Shown here in pieces: positions 33,292 through 41,174 of a DNA stretch of 46,043 bases. The notes under the pieces were generated by a model. That model ran no database searches. It saw nothing but the letters and a program-made list of their open reading frames with translations, and was not told where the DNA came from. The position numbers were made by a program, and so were the translations under genes. Where the stretch lies: the NCBI GenBank assembly GCA_029975215.1, contig JARKPO010000033.1, positions 1 through 46,043 on the forward strand. Direction: 5' to 3'. The number at the start of each line of letters is the position of its first letter. Position 1 is the first letter of the stretch. Source of the DNA: Levilinea sp. (GTDB lineage: Bacteria > Chloroflexota > Anaerolineae > Anaerolineales > Anaerolineaceae).

Positions 33292-34560
33292 ATGACTCTT
33301 TTGACCCGCTGGTTTCAAGGTCTACGCAACTATGTCGGTTATTTCAACCGATTTAATCAGAATGTGCGCTTATTGCTGCTGACTTCTTCGTTGAGCGGTA
33401 TCGGGTACGGCATTTTTTCGGTGGATTTTAATCTGTATATTTTGTCTTTGGGGTTCAACCCCGCCGATTTGGGCCGGGTGCTGAGCATGGGGCCGTTTGC
33501 GCAGATCCTTTCGGCCATCCCCATTGGCTTTGTGGCCGAGAAGATGGGCTACCGCCGCATTTACGTGGCAATATTTGCCGTGATTGGCCTGATGCAGTTC
33601 ACTCAGGCCGCGGCGGTGCAGCTGCCGTGGATCGCCGGGGCGGCCTTCGTCAGCGGGCTGGCGGCCTCGGGCGGTTTTGTGGTGAAGCTGCCGTTCTTGA
33701 ACGCCAACACCAGCGATGCGGAGCGCACCCACGCCTTTTCGATGGACAGCCTGCTGCAGGGGGTCTTCACGGCTTTGGGCGCGCTGATCGCGGGCTATTT
33801 GCCCAATCTGCTCACCTTTCTCAGCCAGGATCCCTCGGCGCGCTACCGCTACACCCTGTTCTTTGCCGCTGCGCTCACTTTTTTGGGACTGGTGCCGGCT
33901 TTATTGATGCGCGATACACAGCGTTCTACCACCGTCCAGATCAGTCTGAAACCCTATCTGTGGGGCATGGATCTTTTTACCGCCAAAGGCGCGGCGGTTG
34001 AATTCTTCATCGGTATGACCATGGGCCTGATTGTGCCCTTTATGAACCTGTACTTTATTTACCACCTGGGCACCACCCGCGAGTTCTTCAGCATGGTGGA
34101 GGCGCTGGTGTGGATCCCCACCAGCATCGCACTGGCCTTGCTGCCCATTGTGGCCCTGAGGCGGGGCGTGGCCGAATCGATCACCATGGGGCGCTTTCTG
34201 ATCCCGTTGTTTCCGCTGGTGCTGGCCTTCACCGGCCTGCCCACCCTGGGCGCACTGGCCTATTGGGCGTACCGCGGCCTGTTTTCTTCGACTCAGTCCA
34301 TCTGGTTTTCGCTGGCCATGGCCACCTCGCAGCCGAAATCGCGCGCGGCTCTTTCCGCCTGGCTGGAGATCACCTTTCAGGTGGGGATGGCGATTGCGGC
34401 TTTGCTGACCGGCAGTTACCTGGCGCGTGGCAATTACACCATGCCCTTTGTTTTGTCGGCTGGCGCGGCCCTGGTGACGGCCTCGCTGACGCATTGGTTC
34501 ATCTCGGTGCCGCTGAAACGCGCCCGTGCATCCCAAAAACAAATTCATCCGGCGGAGTAA
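33292..34560 (+). CDS. major facilitator superfamily transporter
   Basis: The 422-residue protein has about twelve membrane helices with a central loop near 205-230 and an MFS-type loop between helices 2 and 3 (FVAEKMGYRRIY). The first helix is preceded by NRFNQNVRLLLLTSSLSG. Cargo cannot be read from the sequence. Its position between nucleoside enzymes and ribokinase suggests a nucleoside, base or sugar, as inference. Start has GGATGGAAG upstream. A truncated homologue follows directly. Confidence 0.8.
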   Translation: MTLLTRWFQGLRNYVGYFNRFNQNVRLLLLTSSLSGIGYGIFSVDFNLYILSLGFNPADLGRVLSMGPFAQILSAIPIGFVAEKMGYRRIYVAIFAVIGLMQFTQAAAVQLPWIAGAAFVSGLAASGGFVVKLPFLNANTSDAERTHAFSMDSLLQGVFTALGALIAGYLPNLLTFLSQDPSARYRYTLFFAAALTFLGLVPALLMRDTQRSTTVQISLKPYLWGMDLFTAKGAAVEFFIGMTMGLIVPFMNLYFIYHLGTTREFFSMVEALVWIPTSIALALLPIVALRRGVAESITMGRFLIPLFPLVLAFTGLPTLGALAYWAYRGLFSSTQSIWFSLAMATSQPKSRAALSAWLEITFQVGMAIAALLTGSYLARGNYTMPFVLSAGAALVTASLTHWFISVPLKRARASQKQIHPAE

Positions 34561-34566
34561 GAGACG

Positions 34567-34850
34567 ATGCGCGGCATCACCGCCTGTTCTGGCAGTTTCT
34601 TCCGCTTCAACCGCGACGTCAGGCTGAGCTTTACCGCCAACTCGCTGAACGGGTTATCGCAGGGCTTCTTCCTGGTGGTGTTTAACCTGTATATCATAGT
34701 GCTCACCCGCGAGATTTACCCCGCCACGGTGGGGATTTGCGAGGACACCATCGCCTACGTGACCAGCGCGAGGATGTGGCGGTGGAGGGCGCGCAGGTGG
34801 TGGACGCCCGCGGCAACTGGCTGACCGGCTGGCGGCCGAAATCGCGGTAG
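34567..34850 (+). pseudogene. truncated MFS transporter joined to the remnant of another gene
   Basis: The first 56 codons (from ATG 34567) are homologous to the start of the preceding MFS gene: FFRFNRDVRLSFTANSLNG resembles its NRFNQNVRLLLLTSSLSG, then FNLYII matches FNLYIL. After PATVG the homology ends and the sequence continues as the 3' end of an unrelated gene: EDTIAYVTS in the same frame, then, after a frame change, EDVAVEGAQVVDARG and a stop at 34848-34850. This looks like a deletion that fused two genes, followed by a frameshift. No function is expected. Confidence 0.7.
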
Positions 34851-34857
34851 AATTTAC

Positions 34858-35030
34858 TCAATTCTGTGCTGCGGCGGGCGATTTGGGCGTGAGCTGCCAG
34901 CCCTTGTAACTGCTGACCTTACTGCTCTTGCCGGTGGCACCGACCTTTCGCCCCACCGGCCGCGGCCTTGTAGATATGCAGCGGCAGGCCTTCATCCCGG
35001 CGTTTGAGCTTCAGGATGAAGACACGACAA
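34858..35030 (-). pseudogene. decayed remnant of a minus-strand gene
   Basis: The minus strand shows protein-like sequence in two frames: FILKLKRRDEGLPLHIYKAA, then, after a frameshift near 34935, RKVGATGKSSKVSSYKGWQ and a stop TGA at 34860-34858. It meets the remnant above tail to tail. I do not recognise the family. Weak evidence. Confidence 0.35.
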
Positions 35031-35043
35031 ACCAGGAGGCAAA

Positions 35044-35970
35044 ATGAAACCGAAAATCGTAGTGGTAGGCAGCTTCAATACCGATCTGACCGTCTTCACC
35101 CCGCGCATACCGGCCCCCGGCGAGACCATTTTGGGCGGGCCGTATTACACCGGGCCGGGCGGCAAAGGCGCAAATCAGGCTGTGGCGGCAGCGCGCCTGG
35201 GCGCGCAGGTCAGCATGGTGGTCAAGCTGGGGCAGGATTACTATGGGGATCAGGCTCTGGCGAATTTGACCCAGGAGGGCATTGACACCCGCGGGGTGAT
35301 CCGCACCGCGGATACCCATACCGGCGTGGCCTTCATTGTGGTGGACCAGCAGGGTGAAAATATGATCGTGGTGGCCAGCGGGGCGAACGCCCAACTGACC
35401 CCGGCGGACATTGACGGTGTGCGGGATGTGATCACTGGCGCGGATATCGTTCTGCTGCAATTGGAAATTCCTATGGAAACCGTGGCCTACACTGCTGGGC
35501 TGGCCCATGCGGCGGGGGTGACGGTGCTGCTGAACCCGGCGCCTGCCCAGCCGCTTTCGGCGGATCTTTTGGCGCATGTGGATTATTTGACCCCCAACGA
35601 GAGCGAAGCACAGCTGATTTCGGGGCTGCCAGTGGCGGACGCGGCCGGGGCTGAGGCGGCGGCGCGCTGGTTGATGGCTCAGGGTGTGCGCACGCCGGTG
35701 ATCACCCTGGGGGCGAAGGGCGCACTGGCGGGCGGGGCCGGGGGCTTCATGCACGTGCCTGGGCGCAAGGTGCAGGTGGTGGATACCACCGGCGCGGGTG
35801 ATGCCTTTAACGGCGCGCTGGCGGTGGCTTTGGGTGAGGGCAAAGACCTGGCGGCGGCGTTGGCTTTTGCCAATACGGCGGCGGCGCTGCAGGTGACCCA
35901 GCGCGGCACGGCTCCGGCCATGCCGCGGCGCGAGGCCGTGGAAGCCTTTTTGGTGCAAAAAGACGGCTAA
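35044..35970 (+). CDS. rbsK: ribokinase
   Basis: The 308-residue PfkB-family kinase has the N-terminal GSFNTD and substrate-binding GPGGKGANQA (37-46) motifs and the C-terminal DTTGAGDAFNGA (250-253 GAGD) with the catalytic base Asp253, plus NPAPAQPL and NESEA in the ATP half. It converts ribose to ribose 5-phosphate, the logical partner of the nucleoside hydrolase at 30204. AGGAGG precedes the ATG. It may have its own promoter, since the upstream region is a gene scar. Confidence 0.93.
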   Translation: MKPKIVVVGSFNTDLTVFTPRIPAPGETILGGPYYTGPGGKGANQAVAAARLGAQVSMVVKLGQDYYGDQALANLTQEGIDTRGVIRTADTHTGVAFIVVDQQGENMIVVASGANAQLTPADIDGVRDVITGADIVLLQLEIPMETVAYTAGLAHAAGVTVLLNPAPAQPLSADLLAHVDYLTPNESEAQLISGLPVADAAGAEAAARWLMAQGVRTPVITLGAKGALAGGAGGFMHVPGRKVQVVDTTGAGDAFNGALAVALGEGKDLAAALAFANTAAALQVTQRGTAPAMPRREAVEAFLVQKDG

Positions 35971-36300
35971 GGCCCAAGGTTCAGACCAGGCGCGTGAACA
36001 TGGCAAAAGAGCTGACATTGCTAACGGATACCGATACGCGCCTGATGATGGGTGCATGACGGCTTTCAGGTGGTGGGCTGCGCTGCTGCACCCAGATACG
36101 TTTCTGCGCGGGCAGCGCACGCCCAACCAGCTGCGGCACATTGTGGACTATGGGCAGGTGCACGGCGGCCTTTGCTTCGGACTGTTCGCCGCATTGGGCG
36201 CCGATGGAATTTGTCCATTGGCCCGATTAGCGCGTCTTTTGGAACCCGCTGGCATAGTGGCTGGCCGGAAAAGTCTAACCTTTCGCCATTTCTTTCCTCT
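35971..36300 (+). other. region without a supported gene downstream of rbsK
   Basis: About 330 bases hold no recognisable gene. A 99-codon open frame (36056-36355) and a 19-residue one (36000-36059) are present, but they lack ribosome sites and family similarity and the former runs through a terminator. This looks like another decayed segment. Confidence 0.5.
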
Positions 36301-36337
36301 GCTCCCCTCCCGATCTGTCGGGAGGGGAGCCCTTTTT
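36301..36337 (+). terminator. strong rho-independent terminator
   Basis: GCTCCCCTCCCGA (36301-36313) pairs perfectly with TCGGGAGGGGAGC (36318-36330) around a TCTG loop, followed by CCTTTTTC. It ends the nucleoside island. Confidence 0.92.
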
Positions 36338-36386
36338 CAGGGGGCAGGCGGCTGAAGGAAGCGGGGAAAGTAGGCTATATCCGGGT

Positions 36387-36392
36387 TATAAT
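36387..36392 (+). promoter_or_regulatory. -10 element of the solute-binding protein gene
   Basis: A perfect TATAAT lies 68 bases before the ATG. No good -35 is found, so the promoter may be weak or use another factor. Confidence 0.4.
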
Positions 36393-36460
36393 ATGCAGAC
36401 TGTCTGGCGCGCTGGGCCGTTTCTTGCGGCGCAGCGCCGATTTTGAGAGGAGTGTTCTGT

Positions 36461-38431
36461 ATGAATTCTGGTCCACTGCGCCCCGCCCTGTGGCTGGCGA
36501 TGACGGCGGTTTTGGCGCTCAGCGCCTGCCAGCCTGTGTCTGCTCCGGCGGCGGCTTCTGTTACCCCGGCTGCGCCCACGGTGCAGCCGACCCCCATCCC
36601 TTCGCCTTCCCCTACCCCTCAGCCGCGCTCTCTGGTGGTTTGCCTGGGTCAGGAACCCACCACCCTTTACCCCTACGGCAGTTCTGCGCGCAGCACCTGG
36701 TCGGTGTTGGAAGCGGTGTATGACGGCCCGGTGGATACGCGCGCCTTTGAGGCCGTCCCGGTGATTCTGGCAGATTTGCCCACGGCCGAGAACGGCGGCG
36801 CGCTGCTGAAAAAGACTGCGGTGCAAGCCGGAGATGTGGTGGTGGACGCCAGCGGTGAAGTGACCGTTCTGGCAGCGGGAAGCAAGGTGCTGCCGGCCGG
36901 ATGCCGCACGCCGGAATGTGCTCAGGTGTGGGACGGCGCGTCTCCTCTGGAAATGGATCAGCTCACCTTGCAGTTCAAATTGCTGCCCGATCTGCTGTGG
37001 TCAGACGGCGCGCCCCTGAAGGCGGCGGATTCGGTGTATTCGTATCAATTGTCTGCCGACCCGGCCACGCCGGTGTCCAAGCGGGCGGTCAACCGCACAT
37101 TTAGCTATACTGCCCTGGATGATTTGACCGTTCAGTGGGTGGGCATCCCCGGCGAGCTGCCCGCGCGCCTGGAAACGCGTTTCTGGCTGCCGCTGCCCCA
37201 GCATGCCTGGGGTCAGTTCTCCGCGGCGGATCTGCCCACGCAGGAAGCCGCCAGCCGCCAGCCCCTGGGGTGGGGGCCGTATGTTGTACAGGAATGGGCG
37301 GCGGGGGATCACATCACCCTGACGCGCAACCCCAACTATTTCCGTGCCGCTGAAGGGCTGCCACGCTTTGATACCCTGGTGTTCCGGTTCCTGGGCCAGC
37401 CATTGGATAACAACCTGGCGGCGTTGGAGGCAGGCGAATGCGACCTGGTGGATCAGACCTCCCTGCTGGATGAGCAGTTGGAACAGGTGCTGGAGATGCA
37501 GCGCGACGGCAAGCTGAAAGTTTACATGGGCCAGGGGCCGGATTGGGAAATGCTCTCGCTGGGCATTCTGCCTGCTGCTTATGATGACGGCTATTCCCCC
37601 TGGGGCGGCGACCGCGCGGATACCTTCGGCGACGGGCGCGTGCGTCAGGCGTTGGCGTACTGCCTGGACCGTCAGGGGATTGTGGATTCGGTTTTCTTGG
37701 GTCAAACCAGTGTTCCGGCGGGATATTTGCCCCCCAGCCACCCCTGGGCCGCAGCGGACCTGACCGCCCTGCCCTTTGACCCGGCCCGCGGCAGCCAACT
37801 GCTGGAAGAGGCAGGTTGGAAAGACCTGGACGGCGACCCGGCCACGCCCCGCGTGGCGTTGGGGTTGGCCAACGTGCCTGATGGCACGCCGCTGACGCTG
37901 AACTATGTGACTACCCAGGCGCCTGTCCGTCAGGCAGCGGCCCAAAAGCTGGTGCAATCTTTGGCGCAGTGCGGCGTGCAGGTGACTTTGCAGACCTTGG
38001 GAACGGATGCCCTCTATGCACCTGGACCGGAGGGGGTGCTGTTTGGACGGCGCTTTGACCTGGCCCAATTCTCCTGGGATGTGGGCGCGCAGGCCGCGGT
38101 GTGCAGCCTGTTTGAAAGCAGTCAGATCCCTTCCGCGGCCAACAATTGGCTGGGGGTCAACGTGGGCGGGTTCTCCAGCCCGGCGTATGATGCGGCTTGC
38201 GGTGCAGCGCGCGGGGCCGTGGCGGGTCTGGATGCAGCCGCCAAAGATAAGCTGCAGGCGGTGGAACGCCAGTTCGCCCAGGATTTGCCCGTGATTCCGC
38301 TGTATTACCGCCTGAAGATGGCCGTGTCGCGCCCGGATTTGTGCCAGTTTGATCTGGATGTGAGCGCGCGCAGCGCCTTGTGGAATCTGGAAGCGTTGGA
38401 TTTTGGCGAGGCCTGCCAGGCGCAGCCTTAG
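36461..38431 (+). CDS. family 5 extracellular solute-binding lipoprotein
   Basis: The 656-residue protein has a lipobox ending at Cys23 (LALSAC), a Pro/Thr/Ser linker (about 24-55), then the family 5 solute-binding fold: SLVVCLGQEPTTLYPYGS, SDGAPLKAADSVYSYQL (about 190), GPYVVQEW, and VRQALAYCLDRQGIVDSVF in lobe 2. This fold binds peptides or other large solutes. I chose the ATG at 36461 after GAGAGGAG to give a normal signal peptide. No permease genes lie nearby, so it must share a channel encoded elsewhere. Confidence 0.88.
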   Translation: MNSGPLRPALWLAMTAVLALSACQPVSAPAAASVTPAAPTVQPTPIPSPSPTPQPRSLVVCLGQEPTTLYPYGSSARSTWSVLEAVYDGPVDTRAFEAVPVILADLPTAENGGALLKKTAVQAGDVVVDASGEVTVLAAGSKVLPAGCRTPECAQVWDGASPLEMDQLTLQFKLLPDLLWSDGAPLKAADSVYSYQLSADPATPVSKRAVNRTFSYTALDDLTVQWVGIPGELPARLETRFWLPLPQHAWGQFSAADLPTQEAASRQPLGWGPYVVQEWAAGDHITLTRNPNYFRAAEGLPRFDTLVFRFLGQPLDNNLAALEAGECDLVDQTSLLDEQLEQVLEMQRDGKLKVYMGQGPDWEMLSLGILPAAYDDGYSPWGGDRADTFGDGRVRQALAYCLDRQGIVDSVFLGQTSVPAGYLPPSHPWAAADLTALPFDPARGSQLLEEAGWKDLDGDPATPRVALGLANVPDGTPLTLNYVTTQAPVRQAAAQKLVQSLAQCGVQVTLQTLGTDALYAPGPEGVLFGRRFDLAQFSWDVGAQAAVCSLFESSQIPSAANNWLGVNVGGFSSPAYDAACGAARGAVAGLDAAAKDKLQAVERQFAQDLPVIPLYYRLKMAVSRPDLCQFDLDVSARSALWNLEALDFGEACQAQP

Positions 38432-38456
38432 CTGCCCTTTCTTGAATCTGAATTCA

Positions 38457-38492
38457 ACCGCCCAGACAGGCTGTGCTGGGCGGTATTTTTTT
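38457..38492 (+). terminator. rho-independent terminator after the binding protein gene
   Basis: ACCGCCCAG (38457-38465) pairs perfectly with CTGGGCGGT (38476-38484), followed by ATTTTTTT. A strong terminator. Confidence 0.92.
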
Positions 38493-38517
38493 GGATTGTT
38501 TCTTGTTGAAAAATCAA

Positions 38518-38546
38518 TTGACACTCACCCTATCTTGTGCTATAAA
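38518..38546 (+). promoter_or_regulatory. strong promoter upstream of the orphan ATPase gene
   Basis: TTGACA (38518-38523), a 17-base spacer and TATAAA (38541-38546), with TGC directly before the -10 forming an extended -10. Transcription would begin near 38553. Confidence 0.85.
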
Positions 38547-38552
38547 ACTTTA

Positions 38553-38704
38553 GGCTGTTTGCTTTTGCACAGCCCTTGCCCATTGGAATCATCCCCCTTT
38601 TCACAATATTCCTGGCGGGCCGGGCAGCCCTGACCTGCAGGCTGATGGTGTTTTCTCATTGGGTTTGATTCCTCCCCACTCCATTCTTTTTCGTGAGGCT
38701 CACC
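38553..38704 (+). other. long leader of the orphan ATPase gene
   Basis: About 150 bases separate the predicted transcription start from the GTG at 38705. I see no gene or recognised riboswitch in it. The length and the strong promoter make a leader-based control element or small RNA possible. Confidence 0.35.
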
Positions 38705-39736
38705 GTGGCAGAATCTGCAAAACAACCCCTGCTGGAAGTTCGTGATCTAAAAACCTATTTCTACACCGATGACGGCGTGGTTAAGGCCGTGGACGGCGTG
38801 GATTTTGAAGTGTACCCTGGTGAAGTGCTGGGACTGGTGGGGGAATCGGGGTGCGGCAAAAGTGTTACCTCTTTTTCAATTTTGCGACTGGTGGGCCGCC
38901 CCGGTAAGATTGTTGGCGGTCAAATTCTGTTTGAGGGCCGCGATTTGCTGAAGATGCCGGAAGCTGAGATGGTGGAAATGCGCGGCAACCGCATCTCCAT
39001 GATCTTTCAGCAGCCGCAATCCAGCCTGAATCCGGTGTATATGACCGGTGATCAGGTGGCGGAAGTGTTTCAGATTCATGAGAAGATGAAAAAGGAAGGC
39101 TCCTGGGAACGAGCGGTGGAGCTGTTCCAGATGGTGGGCATCCCCGATTCAAAGAAAAAGGTGTTCTCTTTCCCGCATGAAATGTCCGGCGGCCAGGCCC
39201 AGCGTGTGATGATTGCCATGGCCCTGGCGCTGCAGCCGCGCCTGCTGATTGCGGATGAGCCCACCACAGCCCTGGATGTGACCATTCAGGCGCAGATTCT
39301 GGATTTGATGCGCGGCCTGCGCGAAAAATTTAACACCGCTGTGATTCTGATCACCCACGACCTGGGGGTGATTGCAGAGATGGCTGATCGAGTGGCGGTG
39401 ATGTACGCCGGGCGGGTGGTGGAACAGGCTGTGGTGCAGACCATCTTTGATGAACCGCTGCATCCCTATACCCAGGGCCTGTTAGGCTCGATCCCTGTGT
39501 TGGGCAAAGTGACTAACCGCCTGGATGTGATCCCGGGCACGGTTCCAAACCTGATTAACCTACCGCCGGGCTGCCGCTTTGCTTCGCGCTGCCGTCTGCG
39601 CGAAAAATACGGGCTGAACATCTGCACTGAGGTGGAGCCGGAGCTGCATGAGATCAAGCCGGGGCATTTGGCTCGCTGTTGGCTGTACACGGATCACGGC
39701 GAAGATCACCGCGCGCCATTGAAGAAAAGCGCCTGA
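38705..39736 (+). CDS. oligopeptide/dipeptide-type ABC transporter ATP-binding protein (orphan)
   Basis: The 343-residue ATPase is of the OppD/DppD type: Walker A GESGCGKS (46-53), signature [16 protein letters not shown], Walker [15 protein letters not shown], the [15 protein letters not shown] extension and the cysteine-containing [18 protein letters not shown] tail. I chose the GTG at 38705, with GAGG six bases upstream; a GTG at 38693 is in frame. No OppF partner or permease follows, so it may serve a channel encoded elsewhere, possibly with the preceding binding protein. Confidence 0.88.
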   Translation: MAESAKQPLLEVRDLKTYFYTDDGVVKAVDGVDFEVYPGEVLGLVGESGCGKSVTSFSILRLVGRPGKIVGGQILFEGRDLLKMPEAEMVEMRGNRISMIFQQPQSSLNPVYMTGDQVAEVFQIHEKMKKEGSWERAVELFQMVGIPDSKKKVFSFPHEMSGGQAQRVMIAMALALQPRLLIADEPTTALDVTIQAQILDLMRGLREKFNTAVILITHDLGVIAEMADRVAVMYAGRVVEQAVVQTIFDEPLHPYTQGLLGSIPVLGKVTNRLDVIPGTVPNLINLPPGCRFASRCRLREKYGLNICTEVEPELHEIKPGHLARCWLYTDHGEDHRAPLKKSA

Positions 39737-39772
39737 GGTTTTGGCGCACCTACACTAATTTGAGGTTTGCTT

Positions 39773-40888
39773 ATGAAACGCGTCACCATTGTGGATGATT
39801 CCCTTGAATTTGGCCGCATGGTCCGCGACACACTGCAGTCCATTTATACCGATATTAAAATCACGCTGGTCCCTTCTGCCGAAGAAGCTTTGCTCGAAGC
39901 GGCGCGGGTCAGCGTGGATCTGTTAATCAGCGATGTGCGCCTGCCGGGGATATCGGGTCTGGACCTGGTTCCCAAGATGCGCGCCCGCTATCCAGAGATC
40001 GGCACCATTCTGGTTACCGGCTTGATGGACGAAAAGGTGAAGCGCCAGGCTGAAAAGCTGGGGGTGACGGCCTTTTTCCGCAAGCCCATGGATATGGGCA
40101 CCTTCCTGTCTGTGGTGGAGCAGGTTTTGGGCGGCGAACAGCCCCCCATGCAGGCTGAAAGCTCAGCAGCAGAGGTGGTAGCGCCGCCCGCAGCGATCCT
40201 GGAGCCGCCCGCCGAGCCGGGGCTTTCACAGCGGGTGGCTGAGCTGCGCCAGACCCTGGGGGCCGAAACGGTGGCCCTGCTGGATGATTTTGGACGGGTG
40301 GCTGCCCACAGCGGCAGCCCGCTTCCGGAAGAGTTTGAGAAAGAAACGGCGGCGCTGGTGATGTCGGCGCTCAGCGCGGCAGGACGGCTGGGCCGCTGGA
40401 TGGAAGCTGCCCAACCTGCACCTGTGCAGGTGCTGCGCGGCGCCAGCCGCGACCTGGTGGCGGGGGCGATTGGAACCTACGCCCTGGTGCTGGTGCTGCC
40501 CGCGGGGCGTTCGGCATTGCGCCTGGCGCTGGCGCTGGAAGAAGTGCTGGCGGCGCAGAAGGAGCTTGCCGAGTCGCTGACGCGCATGGGCATTCACTGG
40601 CAGCAGCAGCCCGAAATGAACCTGCCCGCCGAAGGGGGTGAAGACCAGGCGGCAAAGACGCCTGAACTGAACCTGGATTCACTGCCGCTGAACCTGGAAG
40701 AAGTGGGCGACCTGCTCGACCTGTTGGAAAAACCCGCCGAGATGGTGGCCCCCGCGGGCGACCTGGACTCGTTTTGGGAATCGGCGGCTCAGGGGGGCGA
40801 CGCTGCGCCGCTGCCGCCGGATGTGCTCTCGTATGACCAGGCCCGCCAGTTGGGGCTGGCGCCGGATGAACCGCCTGAGCAGCCCTGA
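39773..40888 (+). CDS. response-regulator receiver protein with a roadblock-like domain
   Basis: The 371-residue protein starts with a receiver domain (about 1-120): acidic Asp pair in VTIVDDS, phospho-acceptor Asp in LLISDVRLPG, Thr in ILVTGLM and Lys in FFRKPMD. After an Ala/Pro linker comes a domain with the roadblock/LC7 pattern (about 145-270: LGAETVALLDDFGRVAAHSG and ALVLVLPAG), then an acidic, low-complexity tail. There is no DNA-binding domain. In other bacteria such domains work with small GTPases in polarity or gliding. No histidine kinase is adjacent. The start at 39773 has GAGG upstream. Confidence 0.72.
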   Translation: MKRVTIVDDSLEFGRMVRDTLQSIYTDIKITLVPSAEEALLEAARVSVDLLISDVRLPGISGLDLVPKMRARYPEIGTILVTGLMDEKVKRQAEKLGVTAFFRKPMDMGTFLSVVEQVLGGEQPPMQAESSAAEVVAPPAAILEPPAEPGLSQRVAELRQTLGAETVALLDDFGRVAAHSGSPLPEEFEKETAALVMSALSAAGRLGRWMEAAQPAPVQVLRGASRDLVAGAIGTYALVLVLPAGRSALRLALALEEVLAAQKELAESLTRMGIHWQQQPEMNLPAEGGEDQAAKTPELNLDSLPLNLEEVGDLLDLLEKPAEMVAPAGDLDSFWESAAQGGDAAPLPPDVLSYDQARQLGLAPDEPPEQP

Positions 40889-40933
40889 GAACCGGCCTGT
40901 CCCTGCGAATTTCCCGTTGTTTTCTGGCTTGGA

Positions 40934-40963
40934 TTGCCCGATTTCGCAATTCTGTGTTAAAAT
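40934..40963 (+). promoter_or_regulatory. promoter of the tRNA-Gln gene
   Basis: TTGCCC (40934-40939) and TAAAAT (40958-40963) have an 18-base spacer, with TGT before the -10 (extended -10). Transcription would begin near 40970, 18 bases before the tRNA. Confidence 0.6.
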
Positions 40964-40987
40964 GGGTGCGCCTGTACGAAGGTTCTT

Positions 40988-41058
40988 TGGGGCGTGGTGC
41001 AATGGCAGCACACCAGACTTTGGATCTGTGGATCTTGGTTCGAGTCCAGGCGCCCCAG
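40988..41058 (+). tRNA. tRNA-Gln, anticodon TTG
   Basis: The 71-base cloverleaf has an acceptor stem TGGGGCG/CGCCCCA with discriminator G, a D-arm GTGC/GCAC, an anticodon loop CTTTGGA with anticodon TTG reading CAA, a 4-base variable loop and a T-arm CTTGG/CCAGG with TTCGAGT. The first anticodon-stem pair is a C-T (C27-U43) mismatch. The 3' CCA is not encoded. Confidence 0.95.
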
Positions 41059-41089
41059 CTATGGCTACACCGGCTGCTAGCCCAACAAC

Positions 41090-41124
41090 GGGCCTTGCGC
41101 TGCCTATAGGGCAGCTCAGGGCCC
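41090..41124 (+). terminator. stem-loop after tRNA-Gln
   Basis: GGGCC and the following TTGCGCTGCC pair imperfectly with GGGCAGCTCAGGGCCC around a TATA loop, giving a long stem. Only GATTGTGTT follows, so termination is probably partial. Confidence 0.5.
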
Positions 41125-41174
41125 GATTGTGTTAACCCCCCAGATCCTTTGATCTTGGATTCAGGAGCGTCTTT

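Noticed and set aside
36056..36355. Open frame of 99 codons after rbsK
   Set aside because: No ribosome site, no family resemblance, and it runs through a strong terminator stem, which real genes avoid.
38540..38725. Minus-strand open frame of 61 codons in the leader of the orphan ATPase gene
   Set aside because: It lies opposite a strong promoter and leader, has no ribosome site and no recognisable motif.
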